From NCBI GenBank assembly GCA_028293625.1, contig JAQGOL010000025.1:372001-436000 (forward strand): a stretch of 64,000 nt of DNA, given 5' to 3'. The notes beneath the pieces were generated by a model. It was not told the origin of the DNA. It saw only the letters and a list, made by a program, of their open reading frames with translations, and did no database searches. Below, piece after piece: positions 54,377-63,455 of the stretch. Positions within the stretch are counted from its first letter, which is position 1. Every line of letters begins with the position of its first letter. The stretch is from Chthoniobacteraceae bacterium (GTDB lineage: Bacteria; Verrucomicrobiota; Verrucomicrobiia; Chthoniobacterales; Chthoniobacteraceae). A program made the position numbers and the translations under genes.

Positions 54377-55522
54377 TCAGGCGGCTTTGGAATGGGTGCA
54401 GACAAGATCGCGCGCGGGCTCAATGTGCCAGCGCTCGGCGACCAGGGTAAGATCGTTGTTCAGGGGCCAGCGATCGGCCACCGGCTCGCCTGTGTAGTCG
54501 GGGTTGCCGCCTTTCAGCTCCATGCAATTGGTGTTGTCGCCAATGCGGCGCATCTCCTCGATTTCATCCTCGCTGAACTTGATTTGCGGCAACGCGGCCA
54601 GGTCATCGATTTTTGATTCGATCGCTTTGGCGTTGGCTCCCGACTCCTGGATCATGGTCGGAATAACACTCTCCACCGGCGCTTGGGAGAGATTCCAGAT
54701 GCAGGAAAGCTGAAGCGGGGAAAGGTCGTGGCGTTCGGCGATAAAGCGCATTTTTTCCAGCTTGGCGTAGCCGACATCGACCCAGCCCGCAGGCCGGTAC
54801 GTGCGATGATCGTATTTATGGAACTCATGGCCGGGTTTGACGTCGCCATGAAAAAGACCGCCGTAATCGGCGACACGCGTGATCAGTTTGATCCCGTATT
54901 TTTGCGCAGGAGCGAGGCTGAGCAAACCAGGCCATGGCTCAAGCGGGTTGAGGATGATCATCGACCAGTCAAGCAGGGCGCCAAAGCGTTCAAAATTGAG
55001 GATTAGGTCGAGGGAAAAACCGTTGGCAGGTCCCGGCGCAACACCGAGCCGATGAGCGAGTTTTTGTTCCCGCATTTTCTCCATCCCGTTCCAGATCGAG
55101 TCGCTTGTATAACCAATCGAATCCGGATTATGAAGCATCAGGCAATCGAAATAATCGACCTTGCAGCGCTCAAGCATTTTCTCGGTGGCCATCGTGATGT
55201 AATCCGAATAGTCGCGCGCGGTCCGGAGACGCGGATCGGTAAAACGTGGGAATCCTTTGGAGCCTTCGCGTTGGCCGGTGTAAAAATCGTGGCCGATCAT
55301 GGCAACGAGCGAATAGCTTTCGCGAGGCAAACCTGAAAGCGCCCGGGCAAGCATCGCATCCGCTTCGCCGGTGCCATAGACATCCGCAGTCATGAATGTG
55401 CGGATTCCTTGGTCGTAGGCGTGGCGGATGGCGCCAATAAAACGATCGTCTTCGAGCGGCTCTCCAAAATGCATGAAGCGGCCACCGCTCCAGGTTCCGT
55501 AGGCAGTGCGGGTAATGTCCAT
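54377..55522 (-). CDS. Aldo/keto reductase family protein, atypical active site
   Basis: A 381-aa protein with a TIM-barrel AKR layout: GTWSGGRF (strand 1), AIRHAYDQGIRTFMTADVYGTGEADAMLARAL, VDYFDCLMLHNPD and, near the C-terminus, SLSPLQLS-type nucleotide-site residues (HDLSPLQLSCIWNLSQAPVESVIP). The family tetrad is normally Asp-Tyr-Lys-His. Here Y49 (DVYG) and H130 (MLHNPD) remain, but the Asp of F-D-T-A is M44 (FMTA) and the Lys expected in V-x-A-T-K is I76 (SLVAMIGHD). The change suggests a different reaction or a regulatory role. It is about 60 residues longer than the typical 320. It is divergent from the SYLF gene and first in a run with the DUF4412-like gene and maf. Confidence 0.85.
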   Translation of the reverse strand: MDITRTAYGTWSGGRFMHFGEPLEDDRFIGAIRHAYDQGIRTFMTADVYGTGEADAMLARALSGLPRESYSLVAMIGHDFYTGQREGSKGFPRFTDPRLRTARDYSDYITMATEKMLERCKVDYFDCLMLHNPDSIGYTSDSIWNGMEKMREQKLAHRLGVAPGPANGFSLDLILNFERFGALLDWSMIILNPLEPWPGLLSLAPAQKYGIKLITRVADYGGLFHGDVKPGHEFHKYDHRTYRPAGWVDVGYAKLEKMRFIAERHDLSPLQLSCIWNLSQAPVESVIPTMIQESGANAKAIESKIDDLAALPQIKFSEDEIEEMRRIGDNTNCMELKGGNPDYTGEPVADRWPLNNDLTLVAERWHIEPARDLVCTHSKAA

Positions 55523-55640
55523 AAGCTTCCCCGTTCATTAACCGGTGATTGCAGCGGAGGAAACACGGATTTTGCAGAAGGCGCGATCGGCAACCGCAAT
55601 GAGGAGTCGACCCGTTTTTTAGAGAGAGGACGGAACAAAA

Positions 55641-56333
55641 ATGATTATGAAAACATTGACATCCATCATGGCCGCCGTGTGCCTGATCACGCCTGTGCTG
55701 GCGCAGTCGGCGGACGAAGCAAGAGAGGTAAGACGGGCAGCTAATACGATTTCGCGGCTCAATCGAATTCCGGAAGCCGGGATTCCTCCCGCGATCCTTA
55801 GGAACGCGCGGGGGCTTGCCATTGTGCGCGTCTATAAAGCCGGGTTTGGAATTAGCGGGCGCGTCGGGAAAGGAGTGGTACTGGCACGCACGGCGCGAGG
55901 CTGGTCCGGGCCGGCATTTATCTCCACGGCAGGCGCCGGGATTGGACCACAGGTCGGGATTCAGGCGACTGACTTTGTGCTCGTCTTGAACACCCAAGGC
56001 GCTGTCGACGCTTTTGCGCGAGGTGCCAATGTCACCCTGGGCGGTGATGTCAGCGTGGCAGTCGGACCGGTTGGACGCGCCGTGGAAATCGGGGTTACTC
56101 CAATTGCGGCAGTGTATAGTTATAGTCAAAGCCGGGGACTCTTTGTAGGCGCCTCCCTTGAAGGCTCTGTGATTACCGGCCGGCCCCGTGCAAATGCAGA
56201 CTTTTACGGACGCAACGTCGCCGCCACCCAGATTCTTCGCGGCAATGCCCCACTCCCAAGAGCTGCCGCCCCGCTGCTGACCGCGCTTCAAGGACCCCGC
56301 CGCATGGCCGGGGAACGCGTCGCGCAACGCTAA
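55641..56333 (+). CDS. Secreted SYLF/Ysc84-family lipid-binding protein
   Basis: A 230-aa protein with a signal peptide (KTLTSIMAAVCLITPVLAQS). The SYLF fold is shown by RLNRIPEAGIPPAILRNARGLAIVRVYKAGFGISGRVGKGVVLART, then WSGPAFISTAGAGIGPQVGIQATDFVLVLNTQGAVDAF and the terminal GRPRANADFYGR. The domain binds phosphoinositides or other membrane lipids in eukaryotic Ysc84/SH3YL1; in bacteria it is secreted and its role is unclear. Starts at 55641 or 55647 are both possible; GAGAGGA lies upstream. The convergent gnd gene is separated by a strong bidirectional terminator. Confidence 0.88.
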   Translation: MIMKTLTSIMAAVCLITPVLAQSADEAREVRRAANTISRLNRIPEAGIPPAILRNARGLAIVRVYKAGFGISGRVGKGVVLARTARGWSGPAFISTAGAGIGPQVGIQATDFVLVLNTQGAVDAFARGANVTLGGDVSVAVGPVGRAVEIGVTPIAAVYSYSQSRGLFVGASLEGSVITGRPRANADFYGRNVAATQILRGNAPLPRAAAPLLTALQGPRRMAGERVAQR

Positions 56334-56401
56334 TAAATCATTGCCGAGCGCGGGATTAAAAAAAGAGCAGCGATTCCCGCGGTTGAGCAGGCAAGAAAAA
56401 A

Positions 56402-56430
56402 GGCGCGCCCGGAGTTTATCCGGACGCGCC
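56402..56430. terminator. Bidirectional intrinsic terminator between SYLF and gnd genes
   Basis: GGCGCGCCCGG (56402-56412) pairs with CCGGACGCGCC (56420-56430) with one mismatch around the loop AGTTTAT. It is flanked by AAGAAAAAA on the left and ATTTCTTT on the right, giving a T-rich tail on both strands. It lies between convergent genes. Confidence 0.85.
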
Positions 56431-56464
56431 ATTTCTTTAACGGGCTGCTATTCCAAGAGGCGGC

Positions 56465-57886
56465 TTATTGCAACCACTCGTAGTGCGAGAATTCGCCGGC
56501 GGGCTTGTCGATCCGCTCAAAGGTATGGGCGCCGAAGTAATCGCGCTGGGCCTGAAGCAGGTTGGCCGGGAGCCGTTCCTGGCGGTAGCTATCAAAATAA
56601 GCGAGCGCCGCACTGAAGGCGGGAACCGCCACGCCGTATCCGACAGCGGTCTGGATGGCGCTGCGCCAATTGGCTTGTGTGCGAAGAATGATGTCGCGGA
56701 AGAACGGATCAAGAATGAGGTTCTTGAGTTCCGGATTGCGGCGGTAGGCCTCGGTGATGAAGTTGAGGAACGCCGCACGGATAATGCAGCCACCGCGCCA
56801 GATGCTGGAGATGTCGCCGAAGTTCAGATTCCAGTTATAGAGCTGGCTAGCGGCGCCAAGCTGCACAAAACCTTGTGCGTAGCTGATCAGTTTGCTGGCA
56901 TACAACGCATCGCGCACCGCCTCGATCATCTTGGCGCGATCCCCTGTGTAAGGCACGGGGGTTGGGCCAGGGAGTTCTTTGCTGGCGGCCACGCGCTCGC
57001 TCTTTAAGGAGGAAAGAATGCGTGCTTCAACAGCGCTTCCGATCACGCTCAATGGGACGCCCATTTCAATGGCATGACCGACCGTCCATTTGCCAGTCCC
57101 TTTCTGGCCCGCCTTGTCGAGAATAAGATCGACCATCGGCTTGCCGGTTTCGGGATCTTTGCGCGTGAAAATGTTGGCCGTGATCTCAATGAGGAATGAG
57201 TTGAGCTCCCCTTTGTTCCAATCGGAGAAAATCTGCGCGAACTCTTCGGCGCTTGGATTGATGGTTGATTTCAGAATGGCGTAGGCCTCGCAGATGAGCT
57301 GCATGTCGCCGTATTCAATCCCGTTGTGGACCATCTTTACATAATGGCCCGCGCCATCGGGGCCCATATGACGGCAGCACGGCTCGCCTTCTGCCACCGC
57401 GGCGATACGCGTGTAAATAGGCGCAATGGATTCCCACCCCTCTTTTGAACCGCCGGGCATGATGGAAGGCCCCTTGAGCGCGCCTTCTTCGCCACCGGAC
57501 ACACCCACTCCAAAAAAATGAATCCCTTTTGTCTTAAGATACTTCTCGCGCCGCTGGGTATCGGTCCAAAGCGAATTGCCGCCATCGATAATGATATCGC
57601 CGGCTTCAAGCAGCGGAATGAGCTGCTCAATGACTGCGTCCACAGGAGCGCCAGCCTTGACCATGATTTGCGCTTTACGCGGCCGTTTAAGCGCCCCGAC
57701 AAATTCCTCGAGGGTTTTGGCGGCCACAAAATTTTTCCCTTTGCCCCGGCCCTCTGCAAATTTCTCGGTCACCGATGTGGTGCGGTTATAGACAGCAACG
57801 GAGAAACCCTTGCTCTCCATGTTGAGAACGAGGTTTTCGCCCATTACAGCGAGGCCGATAAGGCCGATATCACAGGTGGCAGTCAT
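56465..57886 (-). CDS. gnd: 6-phosphogluconate dehydrogenase, decarboxylating
   Basis: A 473-aa protein of full family length (468-482). It begins CDIGLIGLAVMGENLVLNMESKGF, the GxGxMG-type NADP-binding Rossmann motif, followed by VYNRTTSVTEKF. The substrate site contains DGGNSLWTDTQRRE, GVGVSGGEEGALKGPSIMPGG and GAGHYVKMVHNGIEYGDMQL, with the catalytic Lys in the last segment (YVKMVHN). The C-terminal helix domain includes GKWTVGHAIEMGVPLSVI and the tail ends FSHYEWLQ. It oxidises 6-phosphogluconate to ribulose 5-phosphate with CO2 release and NADPH formation in the pentose phosphate pathway. It is a single minus-strand gene. Confidence 0.97.
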   Translation of the reverse strand: MTATCDIGLIGLAVMGENLVLNMESKGFSVAVYNRTTSVTEKFAEGRGKGKNFVAAKTLEEFVGALKRPRKAQIMVKAGAPVDAVIEQLIPLLEAGDIIIDGGNSLWTDTQRREKYLKTKGIHFFGVGVSGGEEGALKGPSIMPGGSKEGWESIAPIYTRIAAVAEGEPCCRHMGPDGAGHYVKMVHNGIEYGDMQLICEAYAILKSTINPSAEEFAQIFSDWNKGELNSFLIEITANIFTRKDPETGKPMVDLILDKAGQKGTGKWTVGHAIEMGVPLSVIGSAVEARILSSLKSERVAASKELPGPTPVPYTGDRAKMIEAVRDALYASKLISYAQGFVQLGAASQLYNWNLNFGDISSIWRGGCIIRAAFLNFITEAYRRNPELKNLILDPFFRDIILRTQANWRSAIQTAVGYGVAVPAFSAALAYFDSYRQERLPANLLQAQRDYFGAHTFERIDKPAGEFSHYEWLQ

Positions 57887-58030
57887 GAGATTTTACGATT
57901 TAAGATTTAGGGTTTGAGAGGGGGGGGAGGGTATCGGCAAACTGAGCCCAATGGCAAACGTGATTTCATCCACCCTGAAAAGTGTCTGGTGCAACTCCGT
58001 TTGCATCGTCTCACTGGCCGCGCGCCTTTT

Positions 58031-58618
58031 ATGAACTTGCCCAATCAGCTTACCGTCGGACGTTTTTTCCTGACCCTGGTTTTTGTCGTGCTGCTCTCCA
58101 CCGAGTGGCGCTTTGCAAACACCGCAGGACTGCTCCTTTTTGCCATCGCCAGTGTCACCGATTATCTCGATGGCGAGATCGCGCGGCGGCGCAACCTGGT
58201 CACTGATTTCGGCAAGCTCATGGATCCGCTTGCCGACAAGATCATGATGGCCGCGGCTTTCATTCTCCTGGTGCCTCACCATGCGTTTCCGGCATGGGTC
58301 GCCATTGCCATCATCAGCCGCGAGTTCCTGATCACCGGACTGCGCCTTCTCGCAGCCAGCAAAGGAGTGGTTTTGCCCGCCGAAAAACTCGGTAAACACA
58401 AGACGATCTGGCAAATCGTCATGGTGCTTTATTTCTTCCTGCTACTTTCGCTGGATGAAATGCAAACCGCCGGCTGGTTTTTCATCGGCACGCCCTGGGC
58501 GTACGCCTGGAAAATAGGCGGTCCGCTGCTCATCGGCGTCGTCCTGATCCTGACCATCTTCTCGGGAGGCGGTTACGTGAAAAAGAACTGGAAGCTGATC
58601 ACCAGCGGCGCGATGTGA
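58031..58618 (+). CDS. pgsA: CDP-diacylglycerol-glycerol-3-phosphate 3-phosphatidyltransferase
   Basis: A 195-aa membrane protein from the ATG at 58031 (MNLPNQLTVGRFFLTL, the usual PgsA opening N-x-P-N-x-L-T-x-x-R). The CDP-alcohol phosphatidyltransferase motif is complete: D44-Y-L-D47-G48-x-x-A51-R52-x8-G61-x3-D65-x3-D69. About five hydrophobic helices follow (AFILLVPHHAFPAWVAIAII, WQIVMVLYFFLLLSL, GGPLLIGVVLILTIFSGG). It makes phosphatidylglycerol phosphate from CDP-diacylglycerol and glycerol-3-phosphate in the inner membrane. Codons upstream in frame from 57914 are judged non-coding; that gap also holds an eight-G run at 57920-57927. Confidence 0.93.
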   Translation: MNLPNQLTVGRFFLTLVFVVLLSTEWRFANTAGLLLFAIASVTDYLDGEIARRRNLVTDFGKLMDPLADKIMMAAAFILLVPHHAFPAWVAIAIISREFLITGLRLLAASKGVVLPAEKLGKHKTIWQIVMVLYFFLLLSLDEMQTAGWFFIGTPWAYAWKIGGPLLIGVVLILTIFSGGGYVKKNWKLITSGAM

Positions 58619-58734
58619 GGGCTGGTTAAAGGAATCAGCGTGCAGGTTGCACAGAGATGGCAGGCCCCTTTGTTGCCAAGACGCCCGCAACGGGCACAAG
58701 GCCAACACGTTCTTTTATAAAGGCCGCAACAAGC

Positions 58735-59346
58735 TTACTGGTGCTCGACTTGATCGCCAGGCATCAGGTGCGGATCCTGGGCGGGATCTTTCGCAATCAC
58801 TTTTTTATCGAACATGAGCACCTTGCCGTTGCGGATCAGCCGGATTTTATTTCCCGCAAAATCACCGGCACCTTGAGCGGCGCTGATGGCGGAATTAAGG
58901 GTAAGATCCGCATACCACGGCAGGCGCTGAGGATTTCGCACCTGGCCGCCGATCGTCACAAAACGCGCCGTGGGCGCAACGTTGATGGTCGCAGTGGGAC
59001 GGGTAAAAATCTTTTTGTCGATAAGGCACCGTTCAATAGCGCGTTCAAGCTGGCTTTGAGTGAGGCCCGCCGCGCGCACCTGGCCGCCAAGCGGGATATT
59101 CACAAACCCATCGCCGCCGATCGTAAATTGCTGCGCGAATGGAAGCGCGTCCTCGGGAGGCATCCCGGACATGCGCAACTCGAAGCTGTCGCTTGCACGG
59201 AAGACAGCCCCTTCCATCATGGAGTCGGCCGCCGCCGCCGGGCGCGTCGGCGCCGGGGCGGAGGGAGCGGCACGACGAACGGCCTGCGCGTGGATGCTTG
59301 AAAATGCGAGCACGAACGAGAGGGAATGAAAAACGAACTTTCGCAT
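58735..59346 (-). CDS. Polysaccharide export protein (Wza/SLBB-like)
   Basis: A 203-aa protein from the ATG at 59346, with signal peptide FVFHSLSFVLAFSSIHAQA. A Pro/Ala-rich stretch is followed by a polysaccharide-export domain (DSFELRMSGMPPEDALPFAQQFTIGGDGFVNIPLGGQVRAAGLTQSQLERAIERCL) and an SLBB-like domain (FVTIGGQVRNPQRLPWYADLTLNSAISAAQGAGDFA, then LIRNGKVLMFDKK). It lacks the lipoprotein Cys and C-terminal amphipathic helix of Wza and is shorter than Wza (about 380 aa). It probably forms or lines the periplasmic part of an exopolysaccharide channel. It is last in the operon, 10 bp after the tyrosine kinase gene. Confidence 0.85.
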   Translation of the reverse strand: MRKFVFHSLSFVLAFSSIHAQAVRRAAPSAPAPTRPAAAADSMMEGAVFRASDSFELRMSGMPPEDALPFAQQFTIGGDGFVNIPLGGQVRAAGLTQSQLERAIERCLIDKKIFTRPTATINVAPTARFVTIGGQVRNPQRLPWYADLTLNSAISAAQGAGDFAGNKIRLIRNGKVLMFDKKVIAKDPAQDPHLMPGDQVEHQ

Positions 59347-59356
59347 GGTAGGAACC

Positions 59357-61525
59357 TTAATAATCTTCGCGGTTGCCGGTGGAACGGGGGCGTTTGGGCG
59401 AGCTGGCGGCGGAGGTGGTGGCAAGATCGTCGGAGCCACGGCGGGAAGCCTCTTCCTTGGTCGGGCGTGGCGAATAATAATCGTTATAACTATTGTAGTA
59501 GGAATAACCGTTATCGTGACGAGGATCGACGTTGTTAAGGACCACTCCAATGAGCGTGCCGCCGCAGTGCAGCACCGCTTTTTTCACATGCTCAAGCATG
59601 GCGCGCGGGAACCGGCGATGCTGCACAACCATAATCGTGATGTCGCATTCGCTGGCGAGCACCGAGCCGTCGCTCACGCCAAGAATCGGAGGGGCGTCGA
59701 AGAAGACGAGATCGTACTGGCTTTTGACCTGCGCGATAAGCTCAACCATGCGCTGCGAATTGAGGATCCCGACCGCTTCCTCAGGCAGCTGGCCGCTTGG
59801 AATGAACGAAAGGTTATCAATTTTGCTCGGCTTGGTGATCTCATCAATGGTCGCCTTGCCGGTAAGGTAATCGGTCAACCCAAACTGATTGGGAATGTCA
59901 AAGAAGGTGTGCTGCGTCGGCCGCCGCAAATCCGCATCCACAACAAGAACATTGTATCCACCTTGGGCACACGTATAGGCCATGTTGTTTAGCGTGGTGG
60001 ATTTGCCTTCGCCGGGACCGCCGCTGACCAGGGTAATGGTGTTTGAATTACGGTCCGGTTTATTGAACTCCATGTTGGCGCGCAATATCCGGTAAGCCTC
60101 CGCGTCGGGCGTGTCGCCGCGCCTGGTAATCAGACGTGCCGCATCTTTCAACACCACGGCAAGCACAGGCACCCCAAGGAATTTTTCCACGTCGTCGAGC
60201 GTTTTCACACTCGTATCAAGATACTCGATAAAGAACGCGAGGCCGACCCCCACACCCAAACCAAGAATTACCGCCACCGCCATATAAGCCGGCACCTTCG
60301 GCTTGCTCGGGTAGAGCGATGGCTCGGCTTTTTCACGAATGTGTGCCGGCTCGAAGTAAAGTTTGCTGTCGAAAGACTCGGTTTGAAACTTGATTTTGGC
60401 AGCTTCGAAAATCCGCTTTTCCTGAAGCGCTTCGCCCTTCGCCTTTGCATAGGCGCTCGCTTTTTCCTTATCCTTGATCTGCGCCTCGCGGGCGGTGTTG
60501 AATTTTTCCTGAAGCACCTGCAGCGTGCTCTCTTCGACGGCGAGCTTGCTGGCCAGATTCAGCCGCACTGCGGAGAGCGATTTTGAGAGCTGGTTGGCAT
60601 AGCTCTCCTGCAAAGCGCGCAACGAAACGATGCGAGGATGATTTTCCCCCAAACCGCTATTGGAATACTTGGTTTCATCCGTTTGAGCCTCGAGCAAAGA
60701 ATTGACCATCTTGATGACTCCTTGGTCATCCATATTAAACGTGCGCAATGCCTCCTTCAATTCCTCCGGCTTCAACTTGGTGATCTGCTCAAGCTGCCCA
60801 CGGGTGCGAGTCACGACAAGGCCCTGCTCATTGACCTGCTGCTCAAGCGCCACCAGGTTGCGATCGGTGGTTCCAAATTGGGTATTGGGGTTGTCCGGGT
60901 CAGGATCGGTAATGGCGTCCCGTGCGCGGATTGCATTCATTTCGCCAGCGGATTCAACAACGCGCTTGCTCTGGCTTTCAATACCTTCCTTAACCAGAGC
61001 CAAACCACGCTCAGCACTTACTTGGACCTCCTTTAACCGCGAATCCCGATAGATCACCGCGATCATATTGGCGATGTCCGCCGCCTCCTCTTTATCCGTG
61101 CTGTAAATCCCAATTTCGATAAGGGCCGTGTTGCGCACTTCCTTCAACGACATCATGCGAAGGAGCTTTACGCAGACAATTTGCGGAGTGAGCGGACGTC
61201 CATCCACCGCCCATTTTTCAGTCAATTTAAGTGCGTTGATGACCGGATATAAAATCTCGGTCTTTTGCAGATTATTAAACTGAGTGGAAACAAAAGTCGG
61301 ATCCGTGGCGGCCCGGCTTGAATTGCTGAAAACGTCGATGGCGCCGGAGCGATCCGGCTTCACCTCGACGGTGACCTTTGAGTAGTACTCGCGAGGCATA
61401 AACCAGACCACGACCCCGGCCGTCATTATCACGAGGACAAATGCCAGTGCGATCAGTCCGGCCCGCACCTTGATGATGCGCCAATAATCAAGAAAATGGA
61501 GCTTTACGTCACTTGCATCGTTCAT
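59357..61525 (-). CDS. Exopolysaccharide chain-length regulator and tyrosine autokinase (Wzc-like)
   Basis: A 722-aa inner-membrane protein. The N-terminal Wzz domain has a first membrane helix (LIALAFVLVIMTAGVVVWFM) and a long periplasmic coiled coil (about 170-400), then a second helix (AYMAVAVILGLGVGVGLAFFI). The cytosolic BY-kinase domain carries Walker A GGPGEGK508ST, Walker A' VLVVDADLRRP and Walker B DLVFFDAPPIL. The C-terminus has a tyrosine cluster (GYSYYNSYNDYYSPRP) for autophosphorylation. Such proteins control polymer length and export of capsule or exopolysaccharide. It sits between the outer-membrane barrel gene and the Wza-like gene. Confidence 0.93.
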   Translation of the reverse strand: MNDASDVKLHFLDYWRIIKVRAGLIALAFVLVIMTAGVVVWFMPREYYSKVTVEVKPDRSGAIDVFSNSSRAATDPTFVSTQFNNLQKTEILYPVINALKLTEKWAVDGRPLTPQIVCVKLLRMMSLKEVRNTALIEIGIYSTDKEEAADIANMIAVIYRDSRLKEVQVSAERGLALVKEGIESQSKRVVESAGEMNAIRARDAITDPDPDNPNTQFGTTDRNLVALEQQVNEQGLVVTRTRGQLEQITKLKPEELKEALRTFNMDDQGVIKMVNSLLEAQTDETKYSNSGLGENHPRIVSLRALQESYANQLSKSLSAVRLNLASKLAVEESTLQVLQEKFNTAREAQIKDKEKASAYAKAKGEALQEKRIFEAAKIKFQTESFDSKLYFEPAHIREKAEPSLYPSKPKVPAYMAVAVILGLGVGVGLAFFIEYLDTSVKTLDDVEKFLGVPVLAVVLKDAARLITRRGDTPDAEAYRILRANMEFNKPDRNSNTITLVSGGPGEGKSTTLNNMAYTCAQGGYNVLVVDADLRRPTQHTFFDIPNQFGLTDYLTGKATIDEITKPSKIDNLSFIPSGQLPEEAVGILNSQRMVELIAQVKSQYDLVFFDAPPILGVSDGSVLASECDITIMVVQHRRFPRAMLEHVKKAVLHCGGTLIGVVLNNVDPRHDNGYSYYNSYNDYYSPRPTKEEASRRGSDDLATTSAASSPKRPRSTGNREDY

Positions 61526-61631
61526 AAACAGGAGGTGTCAGAGGGGCAAAAAAGGGGCGCAAATTACGCATTCCCCCAGCGAATCGCAATGGTTGAACAC
61601 GGAAATTTCCGAAGGGGAATACGCAAAAGGA

Positions 61632-63455
61632 TTAGAAGGTGTATTCAAGTCCGAAAAAGCACCGAATCCGGTAATAATCGGTGACGGAGCTTCCTGAATT
61701 GGCTTTGAGATAACTCACATTGGTATTGAGAGAAACCGATTTTGTGAGCCGATATTCAAGCCGCGCATTGGCGTCGTAGCTGCTCGAGGAAGACTTTGTC
61801 GCCGCCGCGCTGGTCGACTCGAAAACAAAATTACTGCTCGCGAGACCACTGAGCCGCGGGGAGAACGTCTTGGAATAACTCAACCCGCTGCGAAAGACCT
61901 GCCGCTCCTGGCCCGCTGCGAATGGCTCCTCAAAACCGAAGCGGGTGGTCAGATTCCAAATCGTGGTGGGACCGCTTCGATAAGCAATCGATCCTTCCAA
62001 ATAAGGAGTCGAGGAAAGATCGCCTTCAAGCGTGAAGGTGCGCATTGAAGCTCCCAAACGCACGGTTCCGCTGAAACGGTTGGTAAGCCGCGCCTCCGCG
62101 CCGATCAAGGCGTAAATGGTATCCGCGTCGCGTGTCTCGCTACCCTGGTAGCTGATCTTGCTGAAACGAACCTCGCTTAAGTAAGTAACCCGCGCGCTCC
62201 AAAGATACCGGAGCTCGGTGCCAAAGACGGTCTCATTATAGTTACCAGCCTCCTGGGCCTTGTCCGCGTAGATAAGCGCATTATCGCTGATACTAAAGAC
62301 CGAAGTCACCCGGCGATTCCAGCGGTAAGTCAAATCGGACTTGGCGTTGGTGGTGAGATAATTGCTGCCGCTTTGATCCTGCGGGGTGTTGATCCTTGAA
62401 AGATCGGGTTGTGAAAGATACGCGCCGTTAAACTGCGAGGTAAATTGAAGCCGCGGTGTCAGCCGGTATAAAAAGCTGAATACCGCTGCACCGTTATAAT
62501 CCGTCTTCCCTCCGGGCCGGCTCCAGTACTCACTGGCACTCCCATTCACATCAAATGTGAAAAGGGAACGCGCTGTAAATATCTGCATGTCAGCCGAGGC
62601 ACTCGCTTGGGTCACAGCGCTGCCGGCCCGTTTAGCAGCAGGTTGCGCCGGTACGACAACCACATTTTCAATCTTGGCGGGCGTGGCCGGCACCACGACA
62701 TTTTGGAACCCATTGGGAACCGTTTTCCCGGGCACATAGAGGCCGCCGTCCCCAATGCTGGGAGGAATAAACCTAAAGGCAGGCCTCTGCTCAAGATGGG
62801 CAGGGATCGCGGGCTCTACTTCCACCGGAACGGTGACGGCCTCGGTACCCTTTGACTTGGTTGGTGTTTGAAAAATGTTGTCGTCATACCCCATAGAGAG
62901 AGATGTCGTATAACGGAAACGCGGCCTGGCCAAACGCCCCTGCCCCGCAGTGAAACTCGTTGCGCTCGATCCGTAAAAGCCGGGAAGAGTAAAGGATGGG
63001 ACCTCCGAAGTAGGCGCTTTTGGCGTGCCAAAGCCGACCCCCTGCGTTGAAGCCTGCGATCCTGTCACCGATGAGCCCCCGCCAGTGGCGCCCAATCCCG
63101 CGTCGCTGGATGGGCCAAAAGAGGAGGCCGCGCCAGTCTTGGGTGGAGTCGTCCCGTCAGAAGTGGTCCCCGTGGCCGGAGTCCCACCAGGCGTATTTGC
63201 TGGTGATCCGGAAGCGTTTCCACCGGTCCCGCCGGCCGCTCCTGAACTGCCCGGATACGCCGGCCCACCCGCCGCACCGGTCCCTGTTCCCCCTGTTCCC
63301 CCTGTTCCCCCCGTTCCGCCTGAATCGGTACCTCCCAAGCCGGTTGCCGGTGGCGCGCTGCCAAAGTCCGATAGCGAGTCCTGCGCCTGAGCATTTTCCA
63401 AGGCGCACAACAAACCGGCAAAAAGCAGGGCAAACCAGGGCCGGTTAAAAATCAT
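61632..63455 (-). CDS. Outer-membrane beta-barrel protein of the exopolysaccharide operon
   Basis: A 607-aa protein with signal peptide (WFALLFAGLLCALENAQAQ). Residues 35-130 are a Gly/Thr/Ser-rich low-complexity segment (TGGTGGTGGTGTGAAGG and similar). From about 175 the sequence alternates beta strands (RFRYTTSLSMGYDDNIFQTP, TEALRYLW-like, YRLTKSVSLNTNVSYLK) and ends RCFFGLEYTF, with the C-terminal Phe used for outer-membrane assembly. It resembles the OMP_b-brl families found beside exopolysaccharide export genes, likely the secretion pore or an anchoring protein. It is the first gene of the operon with the tyrosine kinase and Wza-like genes. Confidence 0.82.
   Translation of the reverse strand: MIFNRPWFALLFAGLLCALENAQAQDSLSDFGSAPPATGLGGTDSGGTGGTGGTGGTGTGAAGGPAYPGSSGAAGGTGGNASGSPANTPGGTPATGTTSDGTTPPKTGAASSFGPSSDAGLGATGGGSSVTGSQASTQGVGFGTPKAPTSEVPSFTLPGFYGSSATSFTAGQGRLARPRFRYTTSLSMGYDDNIFQTPTKSKGTEAVTVPVEVEPAIPAHLEQRPAFRFIPPSIGDGGLYVPGKTVPNGFQNVVVPATPAKIENVVVVPAQPAAKRAGSAVTQASASADMQIFTARSLFTFDVNGSASEYWSRPGGKTDYNGAAVFSFLYRLTPRLQFTSQFNGAYLSQPDLSRINTPQDQSGSNYLTTNAKSDLTYRWNRRVTSVFSISDNALIYADKAQEAGNYNETVFGTELRYLWSARVTYLSEVRFSKISYQGSETRDADTIYALIGAEARLTNRFSGTVRLGASMRTFTLEGDLSSTPYLEGSIAYRSGPTTIWNLTTRFGFEEPFAAGQERQVFRSGLSYSKTFSPRLSGLASSNFVFESTSAAATKSSSSSYDANARLEYRLTKSVSLNTNVSYLKANSGSSVTDYYRIRCFFGLEYTF
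63282..63317 (-). repeat. 9-bp tandem repeat encoding the Gly-Gly-Thr tract
   Basis: Three exact copies of CCCTGTTCC (63282-63308) and one variant CCCCGTTCC (63309-63317). On the coding strand they encode the GGTGGTGGTG segment near the mature N-terminus of the outer-membrane protein. Changes in copy number would keep the reading frame. Confidence 0.75.

Noticed and set aside
57920-57927. Run of eight G residues upstream of pgsA as a phase-variation tract
   Set aside because: It lies more than 100 bp before the start and outside any coding frame; a promoter-spacing role cannot be shown.
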